Position numbers and translations under genes: made by a program | Shown here: one piece after another, positions 18,066-27,194 of the stretch | Position numbering within the stretch: the stretch's first letter is position 1 | How the letters are laid out: each line of letters opens with the position of its first letter | Notes under the pieces: model-generated | The model's database searches: none | Seen by the model: the letters and a program-made list of their open reading frames with translations, nothing else | Told to the model about the DNA's origin: nothing | Source of the DNA: Frondihabitans sp. Leaf304 | GTDB lineage: Bacteria; Actinomycetota; Actinomycetes; Actinomycetales; Microbacteriaceae | NCBI RefSeq assembly: GCF_001423105.1 | Contig: NZ_LMNV01000002.1 | Location: 711,363-775,362, forward strand | Direction: 5' to 3' | Length of the DNA: 64,000 nucleotides

Positions 18066-19043
18066 TCAAGCGAAGATCAGATAGAGCGCATACGCGACTA
18101 CCGCCGACGGCAGAGTCGAGTCGAGTCGATCCAGGAATCCCCCGTGGCCGGGCAACCAGGCCGAGATGTCTTTGATGCCCAGATCGCGTTTGATCAGCGA
18201 CTCCGTCAGGTCGCCGACAGTGGCGGTCAGCGTGAGAACGGCTCCGAGAATGATGCCGAGCCACCAGGGCTCGTGAATCATGAACACGGAGATCAAGACT
18301 CCGGCGATCATGGCGGACGCCGCGGATCCTGCGAAGCCCTCCCAGGTCTTCTTGGGCGAGATACGCGGTGCCATCTTGTGCTTGCCAAAATTGAGCCCGG
18401 TCGCGTACGCGCCCGTGTCGACCGCGATGACGATGATGAGTGTTCCGAGCGCCCACCACTGGCCGCCCTCTTGGGCGGTGAGGAGGACGAGGAAGGATCC
18501 GAGGAACGTCGTGTAGATCTGCACGAAGGCGCCGGCTGCGAGGTCGCGACCGGTGTCGGCCGCCGACGCCCGTCGAGACGGCAGAGCTTGTTCGACAAGC
18601 CGCCAGACGGAGATGACGACGACGCCGCCCAGAAGGACGAGCCACTGCCCCTCCGCCTTCCAGACGTAGGAGGCGACGACCACGGCCATCGCCACGACCA
18701 CGCTTGGGATGCGCGGCACCTTGCGACCCGCTGACCTCAGCGCGTTCGTCAGCTCGATGACGATGAAGAAGATCAGCGCGGCCGCGACGATGACGAAGAC
18801 CCACTTGACCAGAACCAGGCTAAGTAGCACAGACCCGCCGAGACCGACCCCAATGCCGATAGCCGCAGGGAGATTGCGGCCCGTGCGCGCCGTCAGCTTC
18901 TCGTTGCTGGCCTCGAGTCGCGCGCGCTGCGCACGGAGATTGGCCTCGAGCTCGTGGCGAGCGTTGTGCGCGCGCTCGTCGAAGTCGGGTCTCTTCTGGT
19001 TCGACGAACCAGACTGATCAGGATCGGAAGGAGCCGTGCCCAT
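18066..19043 (-). CDS. cdsA: Phosphatidate cytidylyltransferase CdsA
   Basis: 325 residues. This membrane enzyme makes CDP-diacylglycerol from CTP and phosphatidate, the branch point to phospholipids. A hydrophilic N-terminal extension of about 60 residues precedes eight or so membrane segments. The C-terminal signature is complete: SLIKRDLGIKD, PGHGGFLDRLDS. Its ATG shares one base with the frr stop (TGATG), so it is translationally coupled to frr in the rpsB-tsf-pyrH-frr-cdsA string. Confidence 0.95.
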   Translation of the reverse strand: MGTAPSDPDQSGSSNQKRPDFDERAHNARHELEANLRAQRARLEASNEKLTARTGRNLPAAIGIGVGLGGSVLLSLVLVKWVFVIVAAALIFFIVIELTNALRSAGRKVPRIPSVVVAMAVVVASYVWKAEGQWLVLLGGVVVISVWRLVEQALPSRRASAADTGRDLAAGAFVQIYTTFLGSFLVLLTAQEGGQWWALGTLIIVIAVDTGAYATGLNFGKHKMAPRISPKKTWEGFAGSAASAMIAGVLISVFMIHEPWWLGIILGAVLTLTATVGDLTESLIKRDLGIKDISAWLPGHGGFLDRLDSTLPSAVVAYALYLIFA

Positions 19044-19597
19044 CAGACTTCGAGCAGCTCCGCTTCTTTCTTCTTCAAAGCGTCGTCGATCTGGTCGACG
19101 AAGCCCTTCGTGATCGACTCGAGCTCTTTCTCGGCGCGAGCCACCTCGTCATCGCCGACCTCGGTCTGCGAGTCGAGGTCGTCTTTCGCCTTACGGCGGA
19201 TGTTGCGGACGGCGATCTTCGCGTCTTCGCCCTTGCCACGAACGATCTTTACGAATTCTTTGCGGCGATCCTGCGTCAGCTCGGGAATGGTCACCCGAAT
19301 GATGGTGCCGTCGTTCGACGGAGACGCGCCGAGGTTCGGGAAGGTCGTGATGGCCTTCTCGATCTCTTTGAGAGCGGTCTTGTCGTACGGGGTCACGATG
19401 AGCGTGCGTGCCTCAGGCGCCTGTAGTGAGGCGAGCTGAGCCAACGGCGTCGGGGTGCCGTAGTAGTCGACGGGGATCTTCTGGAACAGCGCCGGGTTGA
19501 TGCGTCCGGTTCGTACGGTGTTGAAGTCGTCTTTCGCAACCTCGACCGCCTTGCGCATCTTGTCTTTGGTCTCGGTCAATACGTCGGTGATCGCCAC
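19043..19597 (-). CDS. frr: Ribosome recycling factor
   Basis: 184 residues, full length. It splits post-termination ribosomes together with EF-G. The typical N-terminal helix ([19 protein letters not shown]) and the C-terminal helix ending in [14 protein letters not shown] are present, with the hinge to domain II at [10 protein letters not shown]. It lies between pyrH and cdsA in the normal order and overlaps cdsA by one base. Confidence 0.97.
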   Translation of the reverse strand: MAITDVLTETKDKMRKAVEVAKDDFNTVRTGRINPALFQKIPVDYYGTPTPLAQLASLQAPEARTLIVTPYDKTALKEIEKAITTFPNLGASPSNDGTIIRVTIPELTQDRRKEFVKIVRGKGEDAKIAVRNIRRKAKDDLDSQTEVGDDEVARAEKELESITKGFVDQIDDALKKKEAELLEV

Positions 19598-19665
19598 AGT
19601 GCTCCTTAGTTCGTCGTCAGCTTACCCGGGCCGCCCCGGTGGTTACCGGGGCCGCGCCGAGCCCG

Positions 19666-20385
19666 TCAGTTGCTGACGAGCGTTCCAATGCGCTCGCCAC
19701 GGATTGCGCGAGCCACGTTGCCCTCGCCCTCCATGCCGAAGACATGCATCGGCATTCCGTTGTCCATGCAGAGGCTGAATGCAGTCGAGTCGACCACTTT
19801 CAGACCCTTGACCAGGGCGTCCTGGTAGGTGAGATGGTCGAGCTTGACAGCGGTCGGATCGAGGCGGGGGTCGGCCGAATAGACGCCGTCCACTCCGTTC
19901 TTAGCGACGAGCACCTCTTCGGCACCGATCTCGAGGGCCCGCTGAGCCGACACGGTATCGGTCGAGAAGTAGGGCAACCCGGCGCCGGCACCGAAGATCA
20001 CGATGCGGCCCTTCTCGAGGTGGCGTGCGGCACGCCGCGGAATGTAGGGCTCGGCGACCTGCGTCATCGAGATGGCCGACTGGACCCTCGTGGAGGCTCC
20101 GGTCTGCTCCAGGAAGTCTTGCAGGGCGAGGGCGTTCATCACGGTGCCCAGCATGCCCATGTAGTCGGCGCGGCCGCGATCCATTCCGCGCTGGCTTAGC
20201 TCGGCCCCGCGGAAGAAGTTGCCTCCGCCGACGACGATCGCGACCTCGACCTCGCTAGAGGCCTCGGCGATCTCGCGGGCCAGTGCGCTCACGACGTCGG
20301 GGTTCACTCCCAGCGAGCCTCCGCCGAATGACTCTCCCGAGAGTTTCAGGAGGACCCGCCTGCGTGCGATCTTCGGTGTCTTCAT
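19666..20385 (-). CDS. pyrH: Uridylate kinase PyrH
   Basis: 239 residues. UMP kinase of the amino-acid-kinase fold, converting UMP to UDP. Motifs: [19 protein letters not shown] (phosphate loop), the [12 protein letters not shown] segment and [14 protein letters not shown]. It sits between tsf (separated by a terminator) and frr in the standard order. Confidence 0.97.
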   Translation of the reverse strand: MKTPKIARRRVLLKLSGESFGGGSLGVNPDVVSALAREIAEASSEVEVAIVVGGGNFFRGAELSQRGMDRGRADYMGMLGTVMNALALQDFLEQTGASTRVQSAISMTQVAEPYIPRRAARHLEKGRIVIFGAGAGLPYFSTDTVSAQRALEIGAEEVLVAKNGVDGVYSADPRLDPTAVKLDHLTYQDALVKGLKVVDSTAFSLCMDNGMPMHVFGMEGEGNVARAIRGERIGTLVSN

Positions 20386-20461
20386 CGTGCTGGTCTCCCT
20401 CTGGTGATGTCTCAGGTCAGGTTATCGAGAAATGGTGGCGGTGAAATCAGGGCAGAGAAAT

Positions 20462-20493
20462 GGGGCCCGAGACGAGTGATCGTCTCAGGCCCC
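20462..20493 (-). terminator. Terminator after tsf
   Basis: A 14-position stem (20462-20475 with 20480-20493, one mismatch) and a GTGA tetraloop. Read on the minus strand it is followed by ATTTCTCT. It sits 14 bp past the tsf stop and separates the rpsB-tsf unit from pyrH-frr-cdsA. Confidence 0.85.
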
Positions 20494-20507
20494 AATCATG
20501 CAAGACG

Positions 20508-21341
20508 CTACGCGCCGACCTTGATCCGGGCGAAGCCCTGAACGGTCATGCCGGCCTCGTCGAGGACCTTCTGCACGGACAGCTTGCTGTCTTTGGCATA
20601 GGCCTGGTCGAGAAGGGCGATCTCCTTGAAGAAGCCCGTCAGGCGACCCTCGATGATCTTCGGCAGAGCAGCTTCCGGCTTGCCCTCGTTCTTCGCGGTC
20701 TCGGTGACGATGGCGCGCTCGCGCTCGACCTCGTCGGCCGGAACCTCGTCGCGGCTGATGAACTTCGGGTCAGCGAAGGCCACGTGCTGCGCAATGGAGC
20801 GAGCGGTCTCGGCATCGCCACCGGTGTACCCGACGACCACACCGACCTGCGGGGGCAGGTCTTTGGAGGTCTTGTGGAGGTAGATGGCGAACTCGGTGCC
20901 CGGCACGGTAGCGACGGTGCGGAGTTCGACCTTCTCACCGAGAAGGGCGGCCTCCTGGTCGACATACGCGGCGACCGTCTGGTCATCCGCGAGGATGGCA
21001 GCGTTGCCGGTCGCGGCGTCGTCGGCGCCCGAGGCGGCGACAGCGTCGAGAACGGTCTCGGCCAGAGCGATGAACTTGGTGTTCTTCGCAACGAAGTCGG
21101 TCTCGCTGGCGAGCTCGATGATCGTGGCGGTGCCGGCGGTACCGGGCTTGGCGGTCACGAGACCGGCGGTCGTCGTGCGACCCTCGCGCTTTGCAACGCC
21201 CTTCAGGCCCTTGACGCGGAGGATCTCGATCGCCTTGTCGAGGTCGCCGTCGGCTTCGACGAGTGCGTTCTTGCTGTCGAGCATGCCCGCGCCGAGACGG
21301 TCGCGAAGCACCTTGACATCGGCAAGTGAGTAGTTGGCCAT
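20508..21341 (-). CDS. tsf: Elongation factor Ts
   Basis: 277 residues, the guanine nucleotide exchange factor for EF-Tu. The N-terminal UBA-like region (LADVKVLRDRLGAGM) and the TDFVAKN core motif are present. The ATG at 21341 (MANYSLAD) is chosen because AAAGGTGGG lies just upstream; an earlier in-frame GTG four codons up would remove that site. It is co-transcribed with rpsB. Confidence 0.97.
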   Translation of the reverse strand: MANYSLADVKVLRDRLGAGMLDSKNALVEADGDLDKAIEILRVKGLKGVAKREGRTTTAGLVTAKPGTAGTATIIELASETDFVAKNTKFIALAETVLDAVAASGADDAATGNAAILADDQTVAAYVDQEAALLGEKVELRTVATVPGTEFAIYLHKTSKDLPPQVGVVVGYTGGDAETARSIAQHVAFADPKFISRDEVPADEVERERAIVTETAKNEGKPEAALPKIIEGRLTGFFKEIALLDQAYAKDSKLSVQKVLDEAGMTVQGFARIKVGA

Positions 21342-21385
21342 AGATGTGCCCACCTTTCGTGGATCAGAGGCTGAATCGTGAGGAA

Positions 21386-21419
21386 GGGATCACCGGGCGC
21401 CGAAACGCCCGATGATCCC
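21386..21419. promoter_or_regulatory. Hairpin in the rpsB-tsf spacer
   Basis: GGGATCA/TGATCCC (7 bp), a small internal loop and GGGCG/CGCCC (5 bp) form a stem between rpsB and tsf. There is no U-run. It may tune the ratio of S2 to EF-Ts by partial termination or by RNA processing, as expected for rpsB-tsf operons. Confidence 0.5.
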
Positions 21420-21432
21420 GACGGGGAGGGTG

Positions 21433-22413
21433 TTACTTGGCGTCGGCGGCGTCGACAGCAGCAGCGTCGGCGTCGACCGCGTTCGCGACCTCGGGGTCGG
21501 CCTCGGCGACCGGGTTGGCGACGGGCTCGCCCAGTGCCTTCTCGGCGACCTGAGCGTCGGCGTCGTTCTCTTCGGTCGGCTCGGCAGCGGGGGCAGCGTC
21601 GGCGGCAGGAGAGGCGTCGGCAGCCGGGGCAGCGTCAGCGGCGGGAGCGTCGGTCGACTGCGCGAGCAGCTCGGCCTCCCACTCGGCGAGGGGCTCGACC
21701 GGGGTCTCACCGGCCTCGGGCTTCTGGTGACGCTGAATGAGGCCCTCGGCAGCGGCGTCGGCGACGATGCGCGTCAGCAGACCGACGGAACGGATCGCGT
21801 CGTCGTTGCCCGGAATCGGGAACTGGATCTCGTCGGGGTCGCAGTTGGTGTCGAGGATGCCGATGACGGGGATGCCGAGCTTCTTGGCCTCGTCGATCGC
21901 GAGGTGCTCTTTCTTGGTGTCGACGACCCAGAGAGCCGACGGCGTCTTCGTGAGGTTGCGGATACCGCCGAGAGTCTTGTGAAGCTTGTCGAGCTCGCGC
22001 TTCTTGATGAGGAGCTCTTTTTTGGTGAAGCCCTGAGTCGTGTCGTCGAAGTCGATCTCTTCGAGCTCTTTCATGCGAGCGAGGCGCTTCGAAACCGTCT
22101 GGAAGTTGGTCAGGAGACCACCGAGCCAGCGCTGGTTGACGAACGGCTGGCCGACGCGGATAGCCTGCTCGGAGATGGACCCCTGAGCCTGCTTCTTGGT
22201 GCCGACGAAGAGGATGGTGCCGCCGTGGGCGACCGTCTCCTTGACGAAGTCGTACGCCTTGTCGATGTAACCGAGCGACTGCTGGAGGTCGATGATGTGG
22301 ATGCCGGAGCGCTCCGCGAGGATGAATCGCTTGACCTTCGGGTTCCAGCGCCTGGTCTGGTGTCCGAAGTGAACGCCGCTGTCGAGCAGCTGGCGGATGG
22401 TGACGACGGCCAT
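21433..22413 (-). CDS. rpsB: 30S ribosomal protein S2 with acidic tail
   Basis: 326 residues against about 240 in E. coli. The core is typical: [50 protein letters not shown]. The last 85 residues are a low-complexity Ala/Asp/Glu/Pro extension, common in Actinobacteria but long here. It heads the rpsB-tsf transcription unit. Confidence 0.97.
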   Translation of the reverse strand: MAVVTIRQLLDSGVHFGHQTRRWNPKVKRFILAERSGIHIIDLQQSLGYIDKAYDFVKETVAHGGTILFVGTKKQAQGSISEQAIRVGQPFVNQRWLGGLLTNFQTVSKRLARMKELEEIDFDDTTQGFTKKELLIKKRELDKLHKTLGGIRNLTKTPSALWVVDTKKEHLAIDEAKKLGIPVIGILDTNCDPDEIQFPIPGNDDAIRSVGLLTRIVADAAAEGLIQRHQKPEAGETPVEPLAEWEAELLAQSTDAPAADAAPAADASPAADAAPAAEPTEENDADAQVAEKALGEPVANPVAEADPEVANAVDADAAAVDAADAK

Positions 22414-22640
22414 GGCCGTTCTCCTTCTCTACGCGCGAAGACGCGCGTCTTTTCGGTTGAATGGACGACCGGTCGGTCGCCTCTGCCTGGTGCCCGGCCT
22501 CACACCCGCCCCCGAGATCGTGATGATCGTCGAGAGACCGAATGGGTGGAATTGCCGCCGCGTCTTGTGCTGATGCACATACGGCTAGGGCACGCGAAGT
22601 CAGCCTGCAAGCAGACTGCTTGCTAATAGTAACACCACGA

Positions 22641-22671
22641 ACGCCCCGTCTCCGTCTGGAGAACAGGGCGT
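22641..22671. terminator. Terminator after the MFS gene
   Basis: ACGCCC/GGGCGT and TCTCC/GGAGA pair around a short loop with a small bulge. It lies 26 bp past the stop of the sugar-transporter gene. The stretch from here to the rpsB start (22414-22640) holds no gene and presumably the rpsB promoter, which I could not pinpoint. Confidence 0.6.
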
Positions 22672-22697
22672 CCGTGTGTGTCGCGAGCGGTGGGATC

Positions 22698-24137
22698 CTA
22701 AGCGTTCGCTCCGACCGCCGCCGTGCCCATCTCTTCGAGTGAGCGACCCTTGGTCTCTTTGATCTTGAAGAACACGAAGATCAACGACAGAAGGGCGAAG
22801 AAGGCGAAGATGCTGTACGCGAGAGTCAGGTTGATCGCCGACAAGACGGGGAACGCGACGGTCACGACGAAGTTCGCGATCCAGTTGGCGGTCGAACCGA
22901 TGCCGAGGGCGGCCGCACGGATGCTCGGCGGGAACATCTCACCGAGCAGGACCCACATGAGCGGGCCCCAGGTAGCGCCGAACGAGACCACGAAGAGGTT
23001 GGCCGCGACAAGGGCGATGGGGCCCCAGGCACCGGGGAGCTGCGGGTCTCCGGAGACGATGTCGGCCTGGCTGAACGCGACGGCCATCGCGGCGAGGCTG
23101 ATGGTCATGCCGATCGAACCGGCGAGCAGCATCGGACGACGGCCCACCTTGTCGACCAGGGCGATCGCCACGAAGGTGACGGCGACGTTGACCACGGAGG
23201 TGATCGTCGAGATGAGGAATGCGTCGCTCTCTTGGAAGCCGACGGCCTTCCAGAGGGTCGTCGAATAGTAGAAGATCACGTTGATGCCGACGAACTGCTG
23301 CAGCACGGCCAGGATGATTCCGACCCAGACGATGCCCTGGAGACCGGCGACCGGCCCGCGGACGCTCGACTTCTTGGCGAGCTTCGCCTCGGTGTTGATG
23401 GCGTCTTCAATGTCGTGGAGGCTGGTCTCGACGGTCTCGGTCGGGACGATCTGACTGAGTACGCTCCGGGCTTCGTCGCGACGGCCCTCGCCCGCGAGGT
23501 AGCGAGGCGACTCGGGAAGACGCAGAGCGAGGATGCCGTAGACCGCGGCGGGGACGACGCCGACGATGAACATCCAACGCCAGGCCTCCAACGGCCCGAG
23601 CATCGCCGAGGCACTGCCCGCGCCGGTCGCGAGAAGCTGATCGGAGAGCAGGGCGGCGAAGATACCGAGCGTGATCGCCAGCTGCTGGAACGAGCCGAGA
23701 CGACCGCGGATGCCCTTCGGCGAGACCTCCGAGATGTACGCCGGAGCGATGACCGACGCGATGCCGATGCCGATGCCGGCGATGACGCGCCACAGCACGA
23801 AGTCCCAGACCGCGAAAGCGAGACCGGCGAGGATCGACGAGGCGAAGAACAGGATCGCCCCGAGGAGCATGACCTTGATGCGACCGAAGCGATCGGCGAG
23901 ACGGCCGGCGACATAGGCGCCGACGGCGCAGCCCAGAAGGGCCGAGGCGACCGTGATGCCGGTGGCTGCAGCGGGGATGCCGAATTGCTGAGCAATCGAG
24001 TCGACCGCACCGTTGATGACGGAGGAATCGAATCCGAAGAGGAACCCGCCGACGGCCGCGGCGACAGCGAGGGCCGTCACCCGCCTCTCGAGCTTCTTCG
24101 CTTCTCCGGGCGGAGTGGTGGATGTCGTGTCGGACAC
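22698..24137 (-). CDS. MFS sugar porter
   Basis: 479 residues, twelve membrane segments, sugar porter subfamily of the major facilitator superfamily (GlcP/XylE-like proton symporters). Signatures: GGFLFGFDSSVINGA in helix 1, GRLADRFGR between helices 2 and 3, the PESPRYL motif after helix 6, QQFVGINVIFYY in helix 7, DKVGRRPML between helices 8 and 9, and the terminal PETKG-like KETKGRSLEEM. The GTG start is at 24137. It interrupts the usual adjacency of rpsB with the M23 peptidase and xerC. The substrate is probably a hexose or pentose, not resolvable here. Confidence 0.93.
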   Translation of the reverse strand: MSDTTSTTPPGEAKKLERRVTALAVAAAVGGFLFGFDSSVINGAVDSIAQQFGIPAAATGITVASALLGCAVGAYVAGRLADRFGRIKVMLLGAILFFASSILAGLAFAVWDFVLWRVIAGIGIGIASVIAPAYISEVSPKGIRGRLGSFQQLAITLGIFAALLSDQLLATGAGSASAMLGPLEAWRWMFIVGVVPAAVYGILALRLPESPRYLAGEGRRDEARSVLSQIVPTETVETSLHDIEDAINTEAKLAKKSSVRGPVAGLQGIVWVGIILAVLQQFVGINVIFYYSTTLWKAVGFQESDAFLISTITSVVNVAVTFVAIALVDKVGRRPMLLAGSIGMTISLAAMAVAFSQADIVSGDPQLPGAWGPIALVAANLFVVSFGATWGPLMWVLLGEMFPPSIRAAALGIGSTANWIANFVVTVAFPVLSAINLTLAYSIFAFFALLSLIFVFFKIKETKGRSLEEMGTAAVGANA

Positions 24138-24238
24138 TGTTCTCTACTTTCCAAGCCGTCGATCCAGCCTGGGGCGGCGAGACCGACAAGATTATTCAGG
24201 AAGCAGCGACTCGTGACCGCCGCCTCCCCACATGCGAC

Positions 24239-24258
24239 GTGCACGAATCGTTGTGCAC
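24239..24258. promoter_or_regulatory. Palindromic operator-like site
   Basis: Two GTGCAC half-sites separated by 8 bp make a nearly symmetric 20-bp element in the 173-bp divergent region between the MFS gene and the M23 peptidase gene. It could be the operator of a sugar-responsive regulator, but that is inference. Confidence 0.35.
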
Positions 24259-24310
24259 AGAAAGACCCTACGCCCGCCGAGGCGCTTGCGCCGACGCGAG
24301 CATTGGGGGC

Positions 24311-24868
24311 ATGGTTCTCCGCCTTCTCGCAACGCTCCTGCTCGCCGTCGCTCTCGGCCTGGCCCCGCAGCTTTCCCCCGTCCGAGCGGTCACGACTGCC
24401 GGAGCGACTGTCGCCACGGTCGTCGCGAAGGATCCCGGTGCTGCGGTCGCAGGGCGCTGGTCGTGGCCGTCTCCCCCACCCCACCGGGTCGTCACACCGT
24501 ATGAAGCACCCAGCGCGGTCTGGTCGCAGGGCCACCGCGGTATCGACGTGGCGTCGATGCCGGGTGTGGTCGTCGTCGCCCCGGAGGCGGGCGTCGTGCA
24601 CTTCGCCGGAACCGTCGTCGATCGGCAGGTGCTGTCGCTCGAGCACGCGGGCGGAGTGCTGTCGAGCTTCGAGCCGGTGCGCGCGATTGTGGCCCGTGGT
24701 CAGCACGTCGACCGCGGGCAACCCATCGGCGTGGTCGAGCCTGGCCATTGCGCGTCGTCGGAGCCCTGCTTCCACCTCGGGGCCCGGGTCGACGGCCGCT
24801 ACGTGTCGCCGCTCCTCCTCCTCGGCGAGCTGCGCCGCTCCGTTCTCCTGCCGACACGGCCCCTGTAA
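24311..24868 (+). CDS. Secreted M23 family metallopeptidase-like protein
   Basis: About 185 residues. A signal peptide (MVLRLLATLLLAVALGLAPQ) is followed by a single M23 fold: GHRGIDVAS carries the first His/Asp zinc ligands and CFHLGARVDG the distal His motif. The usual HLH is reduced to one His, as in many actinobacterial members, so activity is uncertain. It probably trims or regulates peptidoglycan cross-links. The ATG at 24311 has only a poly-G stretch upstream. It is convergent with xerC, the usual genomic neighbour. Confidence 0.85.
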   Translation: MVLRLLATLLLAVALGLAPQLSPVRAVTTAGATVATVVAKDPGAAVAGRWSWPSPPPHRVVTPYEAPSAVWSQGHRGIDVASMPGVVVVAPEAGVVHFAGTVVDRQVLSLEHAGGVLSSFEPVRAIVARGQHVDRGQPIGVVEPGHCASSEPCFHLGARVDGRYVSPLLLLGELRRSVLLPTRPL

Positions 24869-24878
24869 CCCGAGAACG

Positions 24879-25802
24879 TCAGGCGCGGGGGTGCGCCGAT
24901 CGATAGCTTTCGCGCAAGCGTTCGGTCGAGACGTGCGTGTAGATCTGCGTCGTGCCGAGGCTGGCGTGACCGAGCTGCTCCTGCACGGCACGGAGGTCGG
25001 CCCCGCCGTCGAGCAGGTGAGTCGCGGCCGTGTGCCTCAGCGCGTGCGGCCCCGCCGGGCCTGAACCCGGAAGAGGCTCGAGGATCCGGGCCACCAGCGC
25101 GTAGACCGACCGTGCCCCCAGACGCGAGCCCGATCGCCCCACGAAGAGCGCTGCACGATCGGCGTCGACGCCTGTTGCGAGCTGTGGTCGGCCCCGGGCG
25201 AGGTAGTCGTCGAGGGCGGCCGACGCCGGCACTCCGAAGGGGACGACGCGCTGCTTCGCGCCCTTTCCGAGCACGCGCACGACGAGCCGTTCGAAGTCGA
25301 CGTCGCCGAGGTCGCAGCCGACGAGCTCGCCGACGCGGAGCCCCGCCCCGTAGAGCAGCTCGACGACGGCCAGGTCGCGGAGGGCGGTCGCGTCGCCGCC
25401 GACGGCTGCGGCGGCCAGCTCATCGAGAATCCCGCCCATTTGGTCCCGGGTCAGCACCCGCGGCAGGTGACCCTCCGCCTTCGGCGCTCGAAGCCGGACA
25501 CCCGGATCGACGTCGACCCGCCCGGTCTCGTGCAGCCATCGCGTGAAGGCGCGGGCGGAGGCCGATCGCCGGGCGATGGTGGAGCGGGCGAGGCCACGGT
25601 CGGTGGACTCCCACAGCCAGTCGCGCAGGGTCTCGAGGTCGAGGCCGGCCGTGCGCGGATCCTCATCGAGTCGGCCGCGGACGAAAGCGAGCAGGTCGGC
25701 GAGATCGGCCCCGTACCCGCGGATGCTGTGCTCGCTCAGCCCGCGGGCGGAGCGAAGCCACGACCGGAAGTCGTCGATGTCGCGCGCGAGGGTGTCGTCC
25801 AC
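24879..25802 (-). CDS. xerC: Tyrosine recombinase XerC
   Basis: 307 residues. An N-terminal SAM-like core-binding domain (FRSWLRSARGLSEHSIRGY) precedes the catalytic domain with GLRVGELVG (first Arg), HALRHTAATHLL (His and second Arg), LGHASLGTTQIYTHV (His and the Tyr nucleophile). It resolves chromosome dimers with XerD at dif. Its position next to dprA is the standard one. It is separated from dprA by a hairpin. Confidence 0.94.
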   Translation of the reverse strand: MDDTLARDIDDFRSWLRSARGLSEHSIRGYGADLADLLAFVRGRLDEDPRTAGLDLETLRDWLWESTDRGLARSTIARRSASARAFTRWLHETGRVDVDPGVRLRAPKAEGHLPRVLTRDQMGGILDELAAAAVGGDATALRDLAVVELLYGAGLRVGELVGCDLGDVDFERLVVRVLGKGAKQRVVPFGVPASAALDDYLARGRPQLATGVDADRAALFVGRSGSRLGARSVYALVARILEPLPGSGPAGPHALRHTAATHLLDGGADLRAVQEQLGHASLGTTQIYTHVSTERLRESYRSAHPRA

Positions 25803-25830
25803 GACGCCAGCGTAAGCCCGCCCGGACGGC

Positions 25831-25870
25831 GACGAGGCGCGGCACCCCGTCGCCCGGATGGCGCCTCGTC
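25831..25870 (-). terminator. Hairpin at the dprA stop
   Basis: GACGAGGCGC (25831-25840) and GCGCCTCGTC (25861-25870) form a perfect 10-bp stem with a 20-nt loop, overlapping the dprA stop codon. It may reduce read-through into xerC. Confidence 0.5.
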
Positions 25871-27077
25871 ATCTCACGAGCCGCACCCACCCCCGCTCGC
25901 GCTCTTCGACCTGACCGGCGAGCTCGAGCACGGCGAGAGTCGCCTGCACCTCGGCCGCCGTCAGCCCCGACTCCCGCTCGATGCGATCCTCGTGGCGGGC
26001 CTGCCGCCCGCTCAGTGCGTCGAGCACGCGGTGTTCGGCGGCGGACCTCCGGCGTCCGGTACCGCCGGAAGACGTATCGACCAGATCGGGGCTAGCGGCG
26101 CCCACGATGTCGTCGACCCCCTGGATCAGCACGACCTCGGGGTCGCGCAGCAATCGATGACACCCGGCCGACGAGGGCGACGTGACCGGCCCCGGCACCG
26201 CACCCAGGGGCCTCCCGAGGCTCCGCGCGTGACCGGCCGTGTTGAGCGCGCCCGACCGATGACCCGCCTCGACGACGACCGTCGCTGCGGTCAGCGCAGC
26301 TATCACGCGATTCCGCTGCAGAAACCTCCAGCGCGACGGCACCGTGCCGCACGGCACCTCCGAGGCGACCGCGCCGGTCTCGGCCACGCGCACGAGAAGA
26401 TCATGGTGCCCCGCCGGATAGAAGCGGTCGACTCCCCCGGCCATGATGGCGACGGTGAGGCCGCCGGACGCGAGGGCCGCTCGATGGGCTACCCCGTCGA
26501 TACCGTAGGCGCCGCCCGACACCACGCCGAACCCGCGGAGCACCAACCCTGTGCCGAGTTCGGTTGCGACCTGCTCCCCGTAGTTCGACGAGGCCCTCGA
26601 TCCCACCAATGCCACCGAGGGCCGGGAGGACAGCGCGCTCGCATCACCCCGGATCCAGAGCGTCGCGGGGGCGTGCAGCCCCAGCTCGTCGAGGCTCGTC
26701 GGCCACGCCGGATCGCCCGGGAGCAGCAGCCGCGCCCCCGCGATGCTCGCGGCGCGAAGGGCGGAGCGGATCGCGACCGGGTTGAGCCGCGGAGCCCAGC
26801 GGGCTTTTGCCGCAGCGATGTCGAGACCCTCCGTGCCGAATCCTGCCTCCACCAGCGCTCGAACGACGTCGGAGTCGTCGCGGCGGAGGACGTCGAAGGC
26901 CCCCGCCTGCCCGAAGGCCGCTCGGAGCACCCCGCCCACCGAATCGCCCGGTTCGACAAGGCACGACCAGACAACCGAGGCGAAGTCATCGCCGGCGGTT
27001 TCAGCGCGGTCTCGACCCACACCCCCGAGGAGGGCGACGACCTCGGCATCGCCGATTTCGCCGAGGCCCGGGATCAC
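25869..27077 (-). CDS. dprA: DNA-processing protein DprA
   Basis: 402 residues. DprA binds incoming single-stranded DNA and loads RecA during transformation. The Rossmann-like core is present: VALVGSRASSNYGEQ, SGGAYGIDGVAHRAAL, GGVDRFYPAGH, FLQRNRVIAAL and EAGHRSGALNTAG, followed by a C-terminal winged helix (HRVLDALSGR). The GTG at 27077 is preceded by an ideal GGAGG and overlaps the stop of the residual comM fragment (GTGA). The frame is open up to 27257, but that extension consists of comM-tail and element sequence read in another frame. The element has cut dprA off from the yraN-comM promoter. Confidence 0.93.
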   Translation of the reverse strand: MIPGLGEIGDAEVVALLGGVGRDRAETAGDDFASVVWSCLVEPGDSVGGVLRAAFGQAGAFDVLRRDDSDVVRALVEAGFGTEGLDIAAAKARWAPRLNPVAIRSALRAASIAGARLLLPGDPAWPTSLDELGLHAPATLWIRGDASALSSRPSVALVGSRASSNYGEQVATELGTGLVLRGFGVVSGGAYGIDGVAHRAALASGGLTVAIMAGGVDRFYPAGHHDLLVRVAETGAVASEVPCGTVPSRWRFLQRNRVIAALTAATVVVEAGHRSGALNTAGHARSLGRPLGAVPGPVTSPSSAGCHRLLRDPEVVLIQGVDDIVGAASPDLVDTSSGGTGRRRSAAEHRVLDALSGRQARHEDRIERESGLTAAEVQATLAVLELAGQVEERERGWVRLVR

Positions 27078-27163
27078 CGCGGCCTCCTGAGCGCGAGGGC
27101 CGCTCCGACGTGACCGGCATCCGGGCGGTCCTGGGCGTCGAGGTCGGCGAGCGTCCAGGCGAG
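27074..27163 (-). pseudogene. comM: 3' end of comM cut off by the element
   Basis: Read on the minus strand, these 90 bp encode L-AWTLADLDAQDRPDAG and end in ALALRRPR-stop, the expected C-terminus of ComM (YifB). The leading Leu codon CTC is the same codon at which the long ComM fragment near 42.6 kb leaves its family pattern (RVLRL). The stop overlaps the dprA GTG, as expected for an ancestral comM-dprA overlap. Joining both parts gives an intact ComM of about 511 residues. Confidence 0.9.
27161..27163. repeat. Left attachment core (GAG/CTC)
   Basis: The three bases GAG on the plus strand (CTC on the comM strand) are the only identity shared at both comM-element borders. They include a possible 2-bp crossover for the adjacent serine integrase. 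The host side continues GCCTGGACG on the comM strand; the element side reads CCTTCTT before the core. Confidence 0.75.
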
Positions 27164-27194
27164 AAGAAGGACAACTTGTGCGCATACTTAAGTC

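Noticed and set aside
23232-25064. 610-codon plus-strand frame across the MFS, M23 and xerC region
   Set aside because: Crosses three real genes on both strands and has no recognisable domain.
24879-25802. XerC as the integrase of the element
   Set aside because: It is the housekeeping recombinase at its conserved place by dprA, outside the element, and the element has its own serine integrase next to the border.
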